A stretch of DNA of 9,376 nt, taken from contig JALTZQ010000225.1 in NCBI GenBank assembly GCA_027046105.1, positions 1 through 9,376 of the forward strand, written 5' to 3'. Below, one piece after another: positions 1 to 6,498 of the stretch (the stretch's first letter is position 1; the number at the start of each line of letters is the position of its first letter). The position numbers were made by a program, and so were the translations under genes. The stretch is from Pyrodictiaceae archaeon. Its GTDB lineage: Archaea > Thermoproteota > Thermoprotei_A > Sulfolobales > Pyrodictiaceae. Under the pieces are notes generated by a model, which worked only from the letters and a program-made list of their open reading frames with translations, was not told where the DNA came from and searched no databases.

Positions 1-317
1 TTAACTGGGTATAGGATGTATTGTCTCTCCAGGAGATCATATTTTAGTACTGACAAAACATACACGTTTTTATTAGGCAACATACTCACTAGAATTATTT
101 TCGAGTTAGCCTCATCAATGTATATAGCACGAGGAAGGCCTGTTTCTAGATGGATTGCAACTGGTCTTCCAAGCTTTACTAAGTCGTCAACGCTTATTGC
201 TAGTGCATTGCTTGTGAAACTAGCGAGAAATCCGAGAGTAGCTATCATAATGACTAGCATTATGGTGTTGAACATGTAATTGAGCAATGTTATTCGAGCC
301 CTAGACTGCCTAGTCAT
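1..317 (-). CDS. Exported protein of unknown function, N-terminal part only (cut by window edge)
   Basis: Reading leftward from ATG at 317-315, the frame stays open for 105 codons to the window edge, so only the N-terminus is present. It begins with a basic stretch (MTRQSRARIT), then a hydrophobic core at about residues 16-34 (FNTIMLVIMIATLGFLA), and an Ala-Leu-Ala ending at residue 40 that would suit Sec signal peptidase. The rest (VDDLVKLGRPVAIHLETG and onward) is a mixed beta-rich sequence with no motif I recognise. No class III (prepilin) cleavage site is apparent. An in-frame ATG at 275-273 is a later alternative start, but it would remove the basic n-region. The opposite-strand ORF over the same bases has no such logic and is treated as a shadow. 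The gene diverges from the pilus-type ATPase, so a surface role connected with that machine is possible but unproven. Confidence 0.7.
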   Translation of the reverse strand, partial: MTRQSRARITLLNYMFNTIMLVIMIATLGFLASFTSNALAISVDDLVKLGRPVAIHLETGLPRAIYIDEANSKIILVSMLPNKNVYVLSVLKYDLLERQYILYPV

Positions 318-551
318 GATTTCGGTGCCTGATACTATGCATTAGTCTCCAACGGAAATAAATACATTATTACTTCACGTCTCACCATATAACACGGTCA
401 GCGATACATTGGTACATTTGCTATAGTTTAGGCGAGAACTAAAGCATTAGATAGATATAGGTCCCGGCCAAGAGCTTGTATTTGAGGAGGACTAGTAATG
501 CTGCAATTACTCTTTCAGTAACCACTAGCTTTAAACTTGAGGTCGGTGACA
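318..551. promoter_or_regulatory. Divergent intergenic region with candidate promoters for both flanking genes
   Basis: This 234-base region separates the leftward exported-protein gene from the rightward ATPase. For the leftward gene, a TATTTATTT element (minus strand, 364-356) would place transcription start near 334, leaving a short leader before ATG 317. A second AT-rich element (minus GTTATATGG, about 394-386) is an alternative. For the rightward gene, AT-rich stretches at 421-430 and about 447-459 (TTAGATAGATATA) are candidates that would give a leader of roughly 70-100 bases. The CTTTAAACTT at 528-537 looks more like a textbook archaeal TATA box, but it lies so close to ATG 552 that transcription would start inside the gene. 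These are visual matches to an AT-rich consensus only. Confidence 0.35.
498..521 (+). other. Seven-codon upstream ORF with a strong ribosome binding site
   Basis: GAGGAGG at 484-490 followed by a 7-base spacer and ATG at 498-500 is one of the best-placed ribosome binding sites in the window. The frame reads MLQLLFQ and stops at TAA 519-521. It is in the same frame as the ATPase gene whose start lies 30 bases after this stop. It could be a leader peptide controlling the motor operon, the original start of the ATPase interrupted by a stop codon, or chance. Nothing in the peptide itself is diagnostic. Confidence 0.35.
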
Positions 552-2222
552 ATGGTGCTAAAGCTCCGGTTTCGGAGGAAGAAAGGGAGTGTAATAGAAG
601 ATGTTTCTGGGAAAATAGGTGAAGCAGAGTTTTTGGAGGAACTTAGACGTGAAGAGACAGCCGTACTGCGTGAACGAATCCGTGGATATACTACGGTGAA
701 GCTTGCACCTGGCTTTAGGCTCGTTAAGGCATATCCACTAATAGAGCCTTGGGCCTATGCACGAATAGTTGAGAATCCGGAAACCGGTGAGATTCGTTAC
801 ATAGTTGACGAAGTACCATTAAATGATCAAGAGTATAAGGTATATAAGAAAATAATTGAGATCCTATATTGGGAGCTTAGGCCTCCACCGGTAGGCGTAG
901 ATCCAACTGAGTATTTCACGAAAGAGGCGCGTAGAGTTATAACACAATATAGGCTTAGGCTTGGCCGTACACCAGGTGTTTCATGGAGTAAAATCCTCTA
1001 TTATGTTGTGCGTGACACGGTAGGATTTGGCCCTATAGATCCATTGATGAAAGACCCATACATAGAAGATATTTCGTGTGATGGTGTTGCTAGACCAATC
1101 TATGTTTGGCATAGAGAGTTTGAGTACATACCTACAAATATAGTGTTTGAAGACGAGGATGAGCTTGATTCTCTTGTTGTTCGTTTAGTACATAAAGCTG
1201 GAAAACATGTTTCAGTAGCATTCCCTATTGTCGATGCCATCCTCCCTGGAGGCCATCGTTTAGCTGCTACATACAAGCACGAGGTTTCAACTTCCGGTTC
1301 GACTTTTACTATACGTAAATTCCGTGAAGACCCAATAACTATAGTCGATATGCTTGCTGGTGGTGCAGTATCGCCCATTTTAGCAGCATATCTATGGATA
1401 CTGATTGAGCACAAGATGACCGGCCTCATTATGGGTGTGACTGGTGCTGGTAAAACCTCAACTCTAAATGCACTGGCTACACTCTTTAGGCCAACGATAA
1501 AGGTTGTAACAATAGAAGATACACCAGAGTTGAAGCTCCCCCTTGAGAACTGGGTACAGCTTGTAGCTAGGCCAAGTTATGGTGTTGGTACTGAGAAGAT
1601 AGGTGAAATAACACTTTTTGATCTTGTTAAGGTTAGTCTTCGTTATAGACCTGATGTTATTATTGTTGGCGAGGTGCGTGGTGAAGAAGCCTACGTATTA
1701 TTCCAGGCAATAGCAACAGGTCATGGCGGTTTGACAACAATACACGCTGAGCACATAGATGCAGCTGTTAAGAGGCTTACAAGTCCACCAATGAATATCC
1801 CTACAAGCTATATTCCACTAATGAACTTTGCTCTTGTGATAAAAAGAATAATTATGACTGATCCTTCTGGAAGGCCAAGAACAGTTCGTCGTGTAACTGA
1901 AGTCTGGGAGGTACGTGACTACAATGACTATGTAACTGTATCTAAGTGGCGTGCCGCTGAAGACCATCATGACGTAAAGCTTGATATGAGTTTAAGACTT
2001 CGTGAAATAGCTGAGTTTCGTGGCAAGGACTTTGAGTGGGCTAAGGAGGAGGTGGAGAAAAGAGCAATAGTGCTATTATGGATGAAGGCAAGAAGACTTA
2101 GAAATTACCGTGATGTAGCACGAATTGTCCATAAATACTATGTTAATCCAGCAAGGATATATGAGCAAGCGGTAGCTGAACTCAGAACTATAGGACTTGA
2201 CGCTTCTTCATTAAAGACCTAA
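552..2222 (+). CDS. Type II/IV secretion (archaeal pilus/archaellum-type) assembly ATPase, FlaI/TadA/GspE family
   Basis: This is the cytosolic hexameric motor ATPase that powers assembly of type IV pilus-like filaments in archaea. Numbering from ATG 552 (556 aa): a basic start (MVLKLRFRRKK), an N-terminal domain to about residue 260, Walker A GVTGAGKT at about 295-302, Asp box VTIEDTPEL at about 319-327, Walker B region RPDVIIVGEVRGEEA at about 366-380, and His box GHGGLTTIHAEH at about 390-401. A helical C-terminal extension of roughly 95 residues follows. ATG 552 is chosen because GAGGT (539-543) lies 8 bases upstream; the in-frame TTG at 537 has no binding site. The FlaJ/TadC-like partner follows after 136 bases. 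No FlaH or pilin genes are seen, so an adhesive or other pilus is favoured over the archaellum, though this is inference. The family call is very secure; the filament type is not. Confidence 0.95.
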   Translation: MVLKLRFRRKKGSVIEDVSGKIGEAEFLEELRREETAVLRERIRGYTTVKLAPGFRLVKAYPLIEPWAYARIVENPETGEIRYIVDEVPLNDQEYKVYKKIIEILYWELRPPPVGVDPTEYFTKEARRVITQYRLRLGRTPGVSWSKILYYVVRDTVGFGPIDPLMKDPYIEDISCDGVARPIYVWHREFEYIPTNIVFEDEDELDSLVVRLVHKAGKHVSVAFPIVDAILPGGHRLAATYKHEVSTSGSTFTIRKFREDPITIVDMLAGGAVSPILAAYLWILIEHKMTGLIMGVTGAGKTSTLNALATLFRPTIKVVTIEDTPELKLPLENWVQLVARPSYGVGTEKIGEITLFDLVKVSLRYRPDVIIVGEVRGEEAYVLFQAIATGHGGLTTIHAEHIDAAVKRLTSPPMNIPTSYIPLMNFALVIKRIIMTDPSGRPRTVRRVTEVWEVRDYNDYVTVSKWRAAEDHHDVKLDMSLRLREIAEFRGKDFEWAKEEVEKRAIVLLWMKARRLRNYRDVARIVHKYYVNPARIYEQAVAELRTIGLDASSLKT

Positions 2223-2225
2223 ATT

Positions 2226-2255
2226 AGGGAGGACATGAAAAGCATTGTCTTCCCT
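2226..2255 (+). other. Hairpin immediately after the ATPase stop codon, covering a ribosome-binding-site-like sequence
   Basis: AGGGAGGAC (2226-2234) can pair with GTCTTCCCT (2247-2255) over 9 base pairs with one G-U, leaving a 12-base loop that can itself form ATG/CAT pairs. It begins 3 bases after the TAA at 2220-2222. There is no T-run after it, so it is not a recognisable terminator. The 5' arm contains GGGAGG, and the loop begins with ATG 2235, which opens a 16-codon ORF (to TAA 2283-2285). The 2-base spacing is shorter than normal for translation. It could be a processing or stability element between the two motor genes. A stem like this is not rare by chance in 9 kb, so only its position is notable. 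Confidence 0.3.
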
Positions 2256-2358
2256 GAGGTTAAACTGTTTAAGGGTTCCAGCTAAAGACTACACATCCCA
2301 TTATGTCTCTAACTAAGATAATCCGCAGGATCATAAACAGCTCGTGAGGTTATAGATC

Positions 2359-4179
2359 ATGACCTCACAATTAATTCGTAGAAAGACTGAGGAAGCCGAA
2401 AAAATAACTTTATCAGTTATAGTTGAAAGATTATCACTGCTTTTATTTGGGCGTATTGCCGCGAAGCTAGTCAAAGGTTTTGAGCTATCTCGTCCAATAA
2501 AGGAGGCCGCTATGGAGGTTTTTCCTGTTGTATATGCTGCTAAGCTTCTATTCTACACGTTCACTACATTTGCCATCGGCTTTATCATCTTCATCTTTGT
2601 TTATATCCTTACACCCTTAGACTACATTGTAAAGCTTCTTGTACTTGTATTTAGTATTGTTACTGCATTACTTGTTTTTGGTATAGGGTTAAGCTATCCT
2701 TACATCAAACGTGGTGCTAGAGAGAAATCTGTTGAATCTGAGCTGCCATACTTTGCTGCATATATGACGCTTATGGCTTTTGGTGGGGCCGCTCCTGAGA
2801 AGATTATAGAGAAAGTCGCTGGTCTTAGAGTGTTTAAGGCTTTACGTGAGGAGGCTATGAGGATTATAAGGGATATAAAGGTTTTCGGTATGGATCCTCT
2901 TACAGCAATAGAGAGAAATGCCTATGATCATCCTTCGAGGACTTATCGTGAGCTGATGCTAGGCTATACCACTACTGTGCGTACAGGTGGTGATGTACTT
3001 CATTACCTCGAAATAAAGACTAGTGACATCTTTCGCTCGTATGCCGAAGTTCTCCGTAGCTTAGCAGATAAGATTGGACTTGTTGTTGAAGCATATATTG
3101 CTATAGCTATTATTGGCACACTTTCCTTCTACATATTCTTTGTTGTAAGCGGAATTATACCTGCAGCTGGTCAGCCGGGTATGGGTGGACTTGCAGGCAT
3201 ACTCCTCTATACATTTATTCTAATGCCTACCTTAACTGTTCTAATGATATTCATAATTGACTCCTCGCAGCCAAAAACGCCAATATACCATCGCGAACCA
3301 TATGCTTGGCTCATTTTGAGTATCCCATTGTCTATTCTTGTGTTTATACTGCTTTTACCATTAAGTGGCGCTGTGAAAATATTCCTAGGGGCGCCCTTAG
3401 GGCTTGGCGACGTAATTAATCTCATTGTTGTTTTTTCACTGTCACTCATTACGGCTAGTCTACCACCAGCATATACATTTATATCAATTTCTAAAAAGAT
3501 TCGAAGACTACACCATACATTAGCTGAATTTATGAGGGATCTTGCTGAAGTACGTAAAACGGGTTTAAGTCCAGAGAAAAGTATCATAATGCTCTCCTCA
3601 AGAGACTATGGCGCTTTGACAAGTATTGTACGACGCATTGCTGGTGCTCTTAGTGTTGGACTTAGCGTTGAAACAGCTATCAAAAGAGCACTACGTGGTT
3701 ATCGTGACTGGTTCCTTTTAGTAAATATGAGGATACTTATAGATGCTATTGATGTTGGTGGAGGAAGTCCTCAAATGTTTGACACATTAGCACGTTATGT
3801 TTCATCACTTGCAAGCTTTATTGACGAGCTGAGAAGGAGACTTAGAACGTACGCCTTTATGCCCTACTTCGGTTCTATACTAATAAGTGTATCAAGTGTA
3901 GTAACGCTTATCATGCTTGTCCAAGCTGTTAGTGGTGCAGAACTTGAAGGCACAGGGCTAGCTACTGGGCTTACTGCTAAAGACATTACCTTATTGCTTA
4001 TCGCTACCACTGTAGGTTCAGTATTTAATAGTTGGCTTATGGGGTTAATTGTTGGTAAGGTACAATCTATGATGACTGCCGCTGGCTTTATACATGCAAC
4101 GGTACTGGCAATAGTAACGATGCTCATAAGTATAGCTACGCTAATTTTCTTCGGTCCACAACTGCCTGGCATAAGCTAG
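2359..4179 (+). CDS. Archaeal pilus/archaellum assembly membrane platform protein, FlaJ/TadC family (two T2SSF domains)
   Basis: This is the polytopic inner platform on which the motor ATPase acts during filament assembly. The 606-residue protein shows about nine hydrophobic segments: roughly 54-86, 89-114, 240-268, 277-301, 316-336, 350-376, 500-524, 543-566 and 577-598. Two large cytosolic loops, about 115-239 and 377-499, have the family pattern of conserved Gly and charged residues. In the first: ELPYFAAYMTLMAFGG, then YTTTVRTGGDVLHYLE. In the second: LAEFMRDLAEVRKTGLSPEKS, then DAIDVGGGSPQMFDTLARY. This duplication of the T2SSF/TadC module is typical of archaeal FlaJ-like proteins. The ATG at 2359 has GAGGT (2346-2350) 8 bases upstream. 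It is downstream of and co-oriented with the ATPase, and the 136-base gap permits its own weak promoter (AT-rich TAAGATAA near 2314-2321). Only 43 bases separate its stop from that of the convergent gene, with GTTTTATAATCC just after the stop as the only T-rich candidate end. Confidence 0.93.
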   Translation: MTSQLIRRKTEEAEKITLSVIVERLSLLLFGRIAAKLVKGFELSRPIKEAAMEVFPVVYAAKLLFYTFTTFAIGFIIFIFVYILTPLDYIVKLLVLVFSIVTALLVFGIGLSYPYIKRGAREKSVESELPYFAAYMTLMAFGGAAPEKIIEKVAGLRVFKALREEAMRIIRDIKVFGMDPLTAIERNAYDHPSRTYRELMLGYTTTVRTGGDVLHYLEIKTSDIFRSYAEVLRSLADKIGLVVEAYIAIAIIGTLSFYIFFVVSGIIPAAGQPGMGGLAGILLYTFILMPTLTVLMIFIIDSSQPKTPIYHREPYAWLILSIPLSILVFILLLPLSGAVKIFLGAPLGLGDVINLIVVFSLSLITASLPPAYTFISISKKIRRLHHTLAEFMRDLAEVRKTGLSPEKSIIMLSSRDYGALTSIVRRIAGALSVGLSVETAIKRALRGYRDWFLLVNMRILIDAIDVGGGSPQMFDTLARYVSSLASFIDELRRRLRTYAFMPYFGSILISVSSVVTLIMLVQAVSGAELEGTGLATGLTAKDITLLLIATTVGSVFNSWLMGLIVGKVQSMMTAAGFIHATVLAIVTMLISIATLIFFGPQLPGIS

Positions 4180-4222
4180 TTTTATAATCCTCATCTACCT
4201 ATTCATTTCATATACAATGATC

Positions 4223-5098
4223 CTACAACTTATAGACTGTTAAGCGAATGGGCGAACCTATCCTTGCAAACTCATTAATCTTTTCCCTTAGTTCTTCGTG
4301 CTTTATCCTTGTAGCTTTGTCGATCTCATGTAACGCTGCATAAACATTACCATTGCGCGTCATTACTATTACTAGTGTTTTTTCTCCACTGCTTAGCGTC
4401 GCGAAAACGGCCTCTGCACCCGCATTCTCCATTACCTTTTTTACTTGCGCAACTATTTCGTCAGCGTCTAGTGATCCTGAAAGGTTTGTACGGTATAGTA
4501 TCTCTGCGCGCAGTATTCGAATCGCTAGATTTGCTGGATCATCCAATATATTCTCGAGGTCTCGTTGTATCGTAATACTAGCTTCTAGTGGGCGTGAGCT
4601 TATCCTAGATGACGAACTAGAGGTTGCCGCTGTAGTTGGCGGAATTGATGGCTTTGCTGGCGGTTTTTCTTTTCGAGCCTCCATGGTTAAGCGTGCTGCT
4701 TCCTCACTTAGAATTGTCGTTGCTATTTCCGTTAGTTTTGAACATAGATCACGTAGATGTTTTTCTGCAGCACAAGATACTTCTACCCTCGTTGCGTCCT
4801 CATTCTCCTTGTGAAGTCTTATTATGAGCGTCATTTTATTATCCACATCCTGGTACGTGAATACCTTAGCATTAGCTTGAGCTGATACACGTTTTACTAT
4901 TGTTATTTTCTCCCTCTTTACACCCCTTAAGAAACCTCTTCTAACTATGACTTCAATTGAATAGAAGTTTTCACTTAACTTGTCGACAGGCATTATTCTA
5001 CGCATATTGACTTGCTCTAGAAGGTTATCTACAATTTCTGCTGCACGCGTAAATGGTATGTTTACTCGTATTGAAGTTTCACTTAGTGGCGTACTCAT
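4223..5098 (-). CDS. Hypothetical two-domain protein (possible N-terminal helix-grip domain, unknown C-terminal alpha/beta domain)
   Basis: I do not recognise this 291-residue protein. It has no signal peptide or membrane segment and should be cytosolic. Residues about 8-135 alternate strands and helices: SIRVNIPF, then helix TRAAEIVDNLLEQ, then strands around FYSIEVIVRRG, REKITIVKR and KMTLIIRLHKE, ending in a long helix LRDLCSKLTEIATTIL. This order suggests a helix-grip (SRPBCC/START-like) fold, which is inference only. Residues 140-172 are a Pro/Ser/Thr-rich linker including a run of serines. Residues about 173-291 form a second domain with a helix (NLAIRILRAEIL), a helix DADEIVAQVKKVMENAG, two strands (EAVFATLSSG, KTLVIVMTRNG) and a final helix and strand. 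It stands alone between convergent and divergent neighbours. ATG 5098 is the only good start; the upstream GGCGATGA (about 5103-5110 on this strand) is a weak binding site. The overlapping plus-strand ORFs lack family features and are treated as shadows. Confidence 0.8.
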   Translation of the reverse strand: MSTPLSETSIRVNIPFTRAAEIVDNLLEQVNMRRIMPVDKLSENFYSIEVIVRRGFLRGVKREKITIVKRVSAQANAKVFTYQDVDNKMTLIIRLHKENEDATRVEVSCAAEKHLRDLCSKLTEIATTILSEEAARLTMEARKEKPPAKPSIPPTTAATSSSSSRISSRPLEASITIQRDLENILDDPANLAIRILRAEILYRTNLSGSLDADEIVAQVKKVMENAGAEAVFATLSSGEKTLVIVMTRNGNVYAALHEIDKATRIKHEELREKINEFARIGSPIRLTVYKL

Positions 5099-5201
5099 GC
5101 TTCATCGCCAATGCATTGTTTAGCCCCAGCACTACACCGGGTAGTTATAGAGGGTTTCTATTTTTAGGCTTCTATTACTTATACACTGAAAATGTGACCA
5201 T
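5099..5201. promoter_or_regulatory. Divergent promoter region between the hypothetical protein and the PUA-protein gene
   Basis: In 103 bases this region must start transcription both ways. Leftward, CTATAACT (minus strand, 5150-5143) would place the start near 5121 and give a short leader before ATG 5098. Rightward, ATTACTTATAC (5174-5184) lies about 20-27 bases before GTG 5202, so the transcript would begin at or next to the start codon. This agrees with the absence of a ribosome binding site there and suggests a leaderless mRNA. These are consensus-by-eye assignments. Confidence 0.4.
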
Positions 5202-5708
5202 GTGAACCCGGTGCTTGAGGAGTGGTATCTCTTGATATTGAGGAAAGCTAAGCCGTGGGAGATAGAAAGACTAAGAGCCATTGCTGATTACCAGTTTGGC
5301 TATCCTGCCGGCGATGCTCTTGTAGCAAATGACGCCATTGTTGGCGTTTCACCCTCTACACGTAGGATACGTGAGGTATATGATTCCAGTGGTGGGCTTA
5401 TCGCCGTTCTACGTGCTAGTGACTACCTTTTCTCTCTATCACTACTTGGTGCCGAAAAACTTCTACAAGTCTTTACAATGCCACGGCACCGTGTCATTAT
5501 TGGAGCATACAATGGTCTAAAATCGGTGCCTTGTAATGTTGTTAAGGATGTAGATCCCTTGCTTAGACCCGGTGATGAAGTAGTAGTGGTTGACCAGCAT
5601 GATAATATTATAGGTGTGGGCAGACTTAGGCTACCCGTACCCCTTATCTTGAATAGGGGATGTATTGGAGAAGCTGTTAGATTAAGAAAGAGGAGGGGTA
5701 CTGTATGA
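5202..5708 (+). CDS. C2+PUA module RNA-binding protein, probably the detached C-terminal part of archaeosine tRNA-guanine transglycosylase
   Basis: The 168-residue protein has two parts. Residues about 15-90 (IERLRAIADYQFG, then STRRIREVYDSSGGLIAVLR, then YLFSLSLLGAEKLL) resemble the C2 domain before the PUA in full-length archaeal TgtA. Residues about 94-165 are a PUA domain (RHRVII, VVKDVDPLLRPGDEVVVVD, IIGVGRLRL), which in the family grips the acceptor stem of tRNA. In euryarchaeal ArcTGT these modules sit at the C-terminus of one chain; here the TgtA at 6499-8067 lacks them, so this protein may act in trans as its tRNA-binding subunit. The GTG at 5202 is the first start after an in-frame TGA (5187-5189); no binding site is seen, fitting a leaderless message. 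The gene ends in ATGA overlapping the PAC2 start. PUA identity is firm; partnership with TgtA is inference. Confidence 0.85.
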   Translation: MNPVLEEWYLLILRKAKPWEIERLRAIADYQFGYPAGDALVANDAIVGVSPSTRRIREVYDSSGGLIAVLRASDYLFSLSLLGAEKLLQVFTMPRHRVIIGAYNGLKSVPCNVVKDVDPLLRPGDEVVVVDQHDNIIGVGRLRLPVPLILNRGCIGEAVRLRKRRGTV

Positions 5709-6457
5709 AAGAGTTTAAGTTTCGCGGTATTCGAGTGATTTACAACGATTGGCTCGAACAAATGAATAGGCCACGCTACTTCATTACTGGTTTTAAGGGC
5801 TACGGGCTCGTCGGTTACATTGCTACACTGTACTTAACTGACAAGCTTGGTTGCCGACGAGCTGGTGTTGTGGTAACTAAGTACATGCCAGAAGCGGTTA
5901 CTATTGATGATATGGGACATATTGTTGGCCCCTTTGAAATATATGGTTGCAATACTAAGGAAAGATCCATCACCATCATGATAAATCATGATATCCCTAT
6001 TGATCAGGAAAGGACACGTTTTATTGAAGCCATTGTCCAATGGGCTACACGCGCCATGGATTTTGACGAGGCCATTTTCATTGGTGGTTTTAATGCAAGT
6101 TTTCGACAAGGGGACGAGAAACTACGTTGGCTTAAAACTAGGCAGTGTAAACGTGAGCTTAAAGAGCCTTTAATGGAACGTGGACTTTACGTCATAGGTC
6201 CTCTTGCCCTATTAATATTCTTTGCAGACTTATATGGCCTACCAGCACTTATTTTGCTACCCTATGCTGAAGCTGAACGCCCAGATCCACGTGCTGCTGC
6301 AATCGCTGTTGAGAAGATCAACGAGCTCCTAGAGCTTAATGTGGATGTTAAAGAACTTCTTGTTGAGGCGGAACGCGTTGAAGAAATGATAGCAAGACTC
6401 GAGAAACAACGTGAAGCTATACTTCAGCCCAAGGAGGCTGAGCGGGTATACATGTAG
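5705..6457 (+). CDS. PAC2-family proteasome assembly chaperone-like protein with C-terminal HbYX motif
   Basis: The 250-residue protein matches the PAC2 (archaeal PbaA/PbaB, eukaryotic PAC1/PAC2) family: YFITGFKGYGLVGYIATLYL at 25-44, AGVVVTKYMPEAVTIDD at 53-69, a central EAIFIGGFN at 122-130, then LYVIGPLALLIFFADLYGLPALILLPYAE at 161-189, followed by PDPRAAAIAVEKINELL. Residues about 213-240 (KELLVEAERVEEMIARLEKQ) are a predicted coiled coil. The chain ends Val-Tyr-Met, a terminal hydrophobic-Tyr-X motif of the kind that inserts into pockets of the 20S alpha ring. This suggests a proteasome assembly or activator role like PbaB. Start: ATG 5705-5707 overlaps the upstream stop (ATGA), with GGAGGGG (5692-5698) 6 bases before it, so it is translationally coupled to the PUA gene. 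It converges on tgtA with a 41-base gap holding no evident terminator. Confidence 0.88.
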   Translation: MKEFKFRGIRVIYNDWLEQMNRPRYFITGFKGYGLVGYIATLYLTDKLGCRRAGVVVTKYMPEAVTIDDMGHIVGPFEIYGCNTKERSITIMINHDIPIDQERTRFIEAIVQWATRAMDFDEAIFIGGFNASFRQGDEKLRWLKTRQCKRELKEPLMERGLYVIGPLALLIFFADLYGLPALILLPYAEAERPDPRAAAIAVEKINELLELNVDVKELLVEAERVEEMIARLEKQREAILQPKEAERVYM

Positions 6458-6498
6458 AAAGCCTTACCGAGTAAACTCTCTTACTAAGACCACATCAA

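Noticed and set aside
16..279. Plus-strand ORF of 87 codons
   Set aside because: It opposes the minus-strand exported-protein gene, which has a clear signal sequence; the plus reading has no recognisable domain or binding site.
537..551. TTG at 537 as the ATPase start
   Set aside because: It lacks an upstream binding site, whereas ATG 552 has GAGGT at the right distance; the TTG itself overlaps that binding site.
1100..1429. Minus-strand ORF of 109 codons inside the ATPase gene
   Set aside because: It covers the invariant region of a certain ATPase and has no family features of its own.
2223..2358. Search for tRNA, C/D-box RNA or a strong terminator in the gap between the ATPase and platform genes
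   Set aside because: No tRNA-like arms, no paired C and D boxes and no T-run were seen; only the hairpin and mini-ORF are reported.
4353..4827. Several plus-strand ORFs over 4353-4827, including one of 153 codons
   Set aside because: They are antisense shadows of the 291-residue minus-strand protein; compositions are Ser/Arg-rich or Leu/Pro-rich and without domain character.
5109..5118. Palindrome CAATGCATTG in the divergent promoter region
   Set aside because: Ten-base palindromes are expected about nine times per window by chance, and no second copy was noticed nearby to suggest a regulator site.
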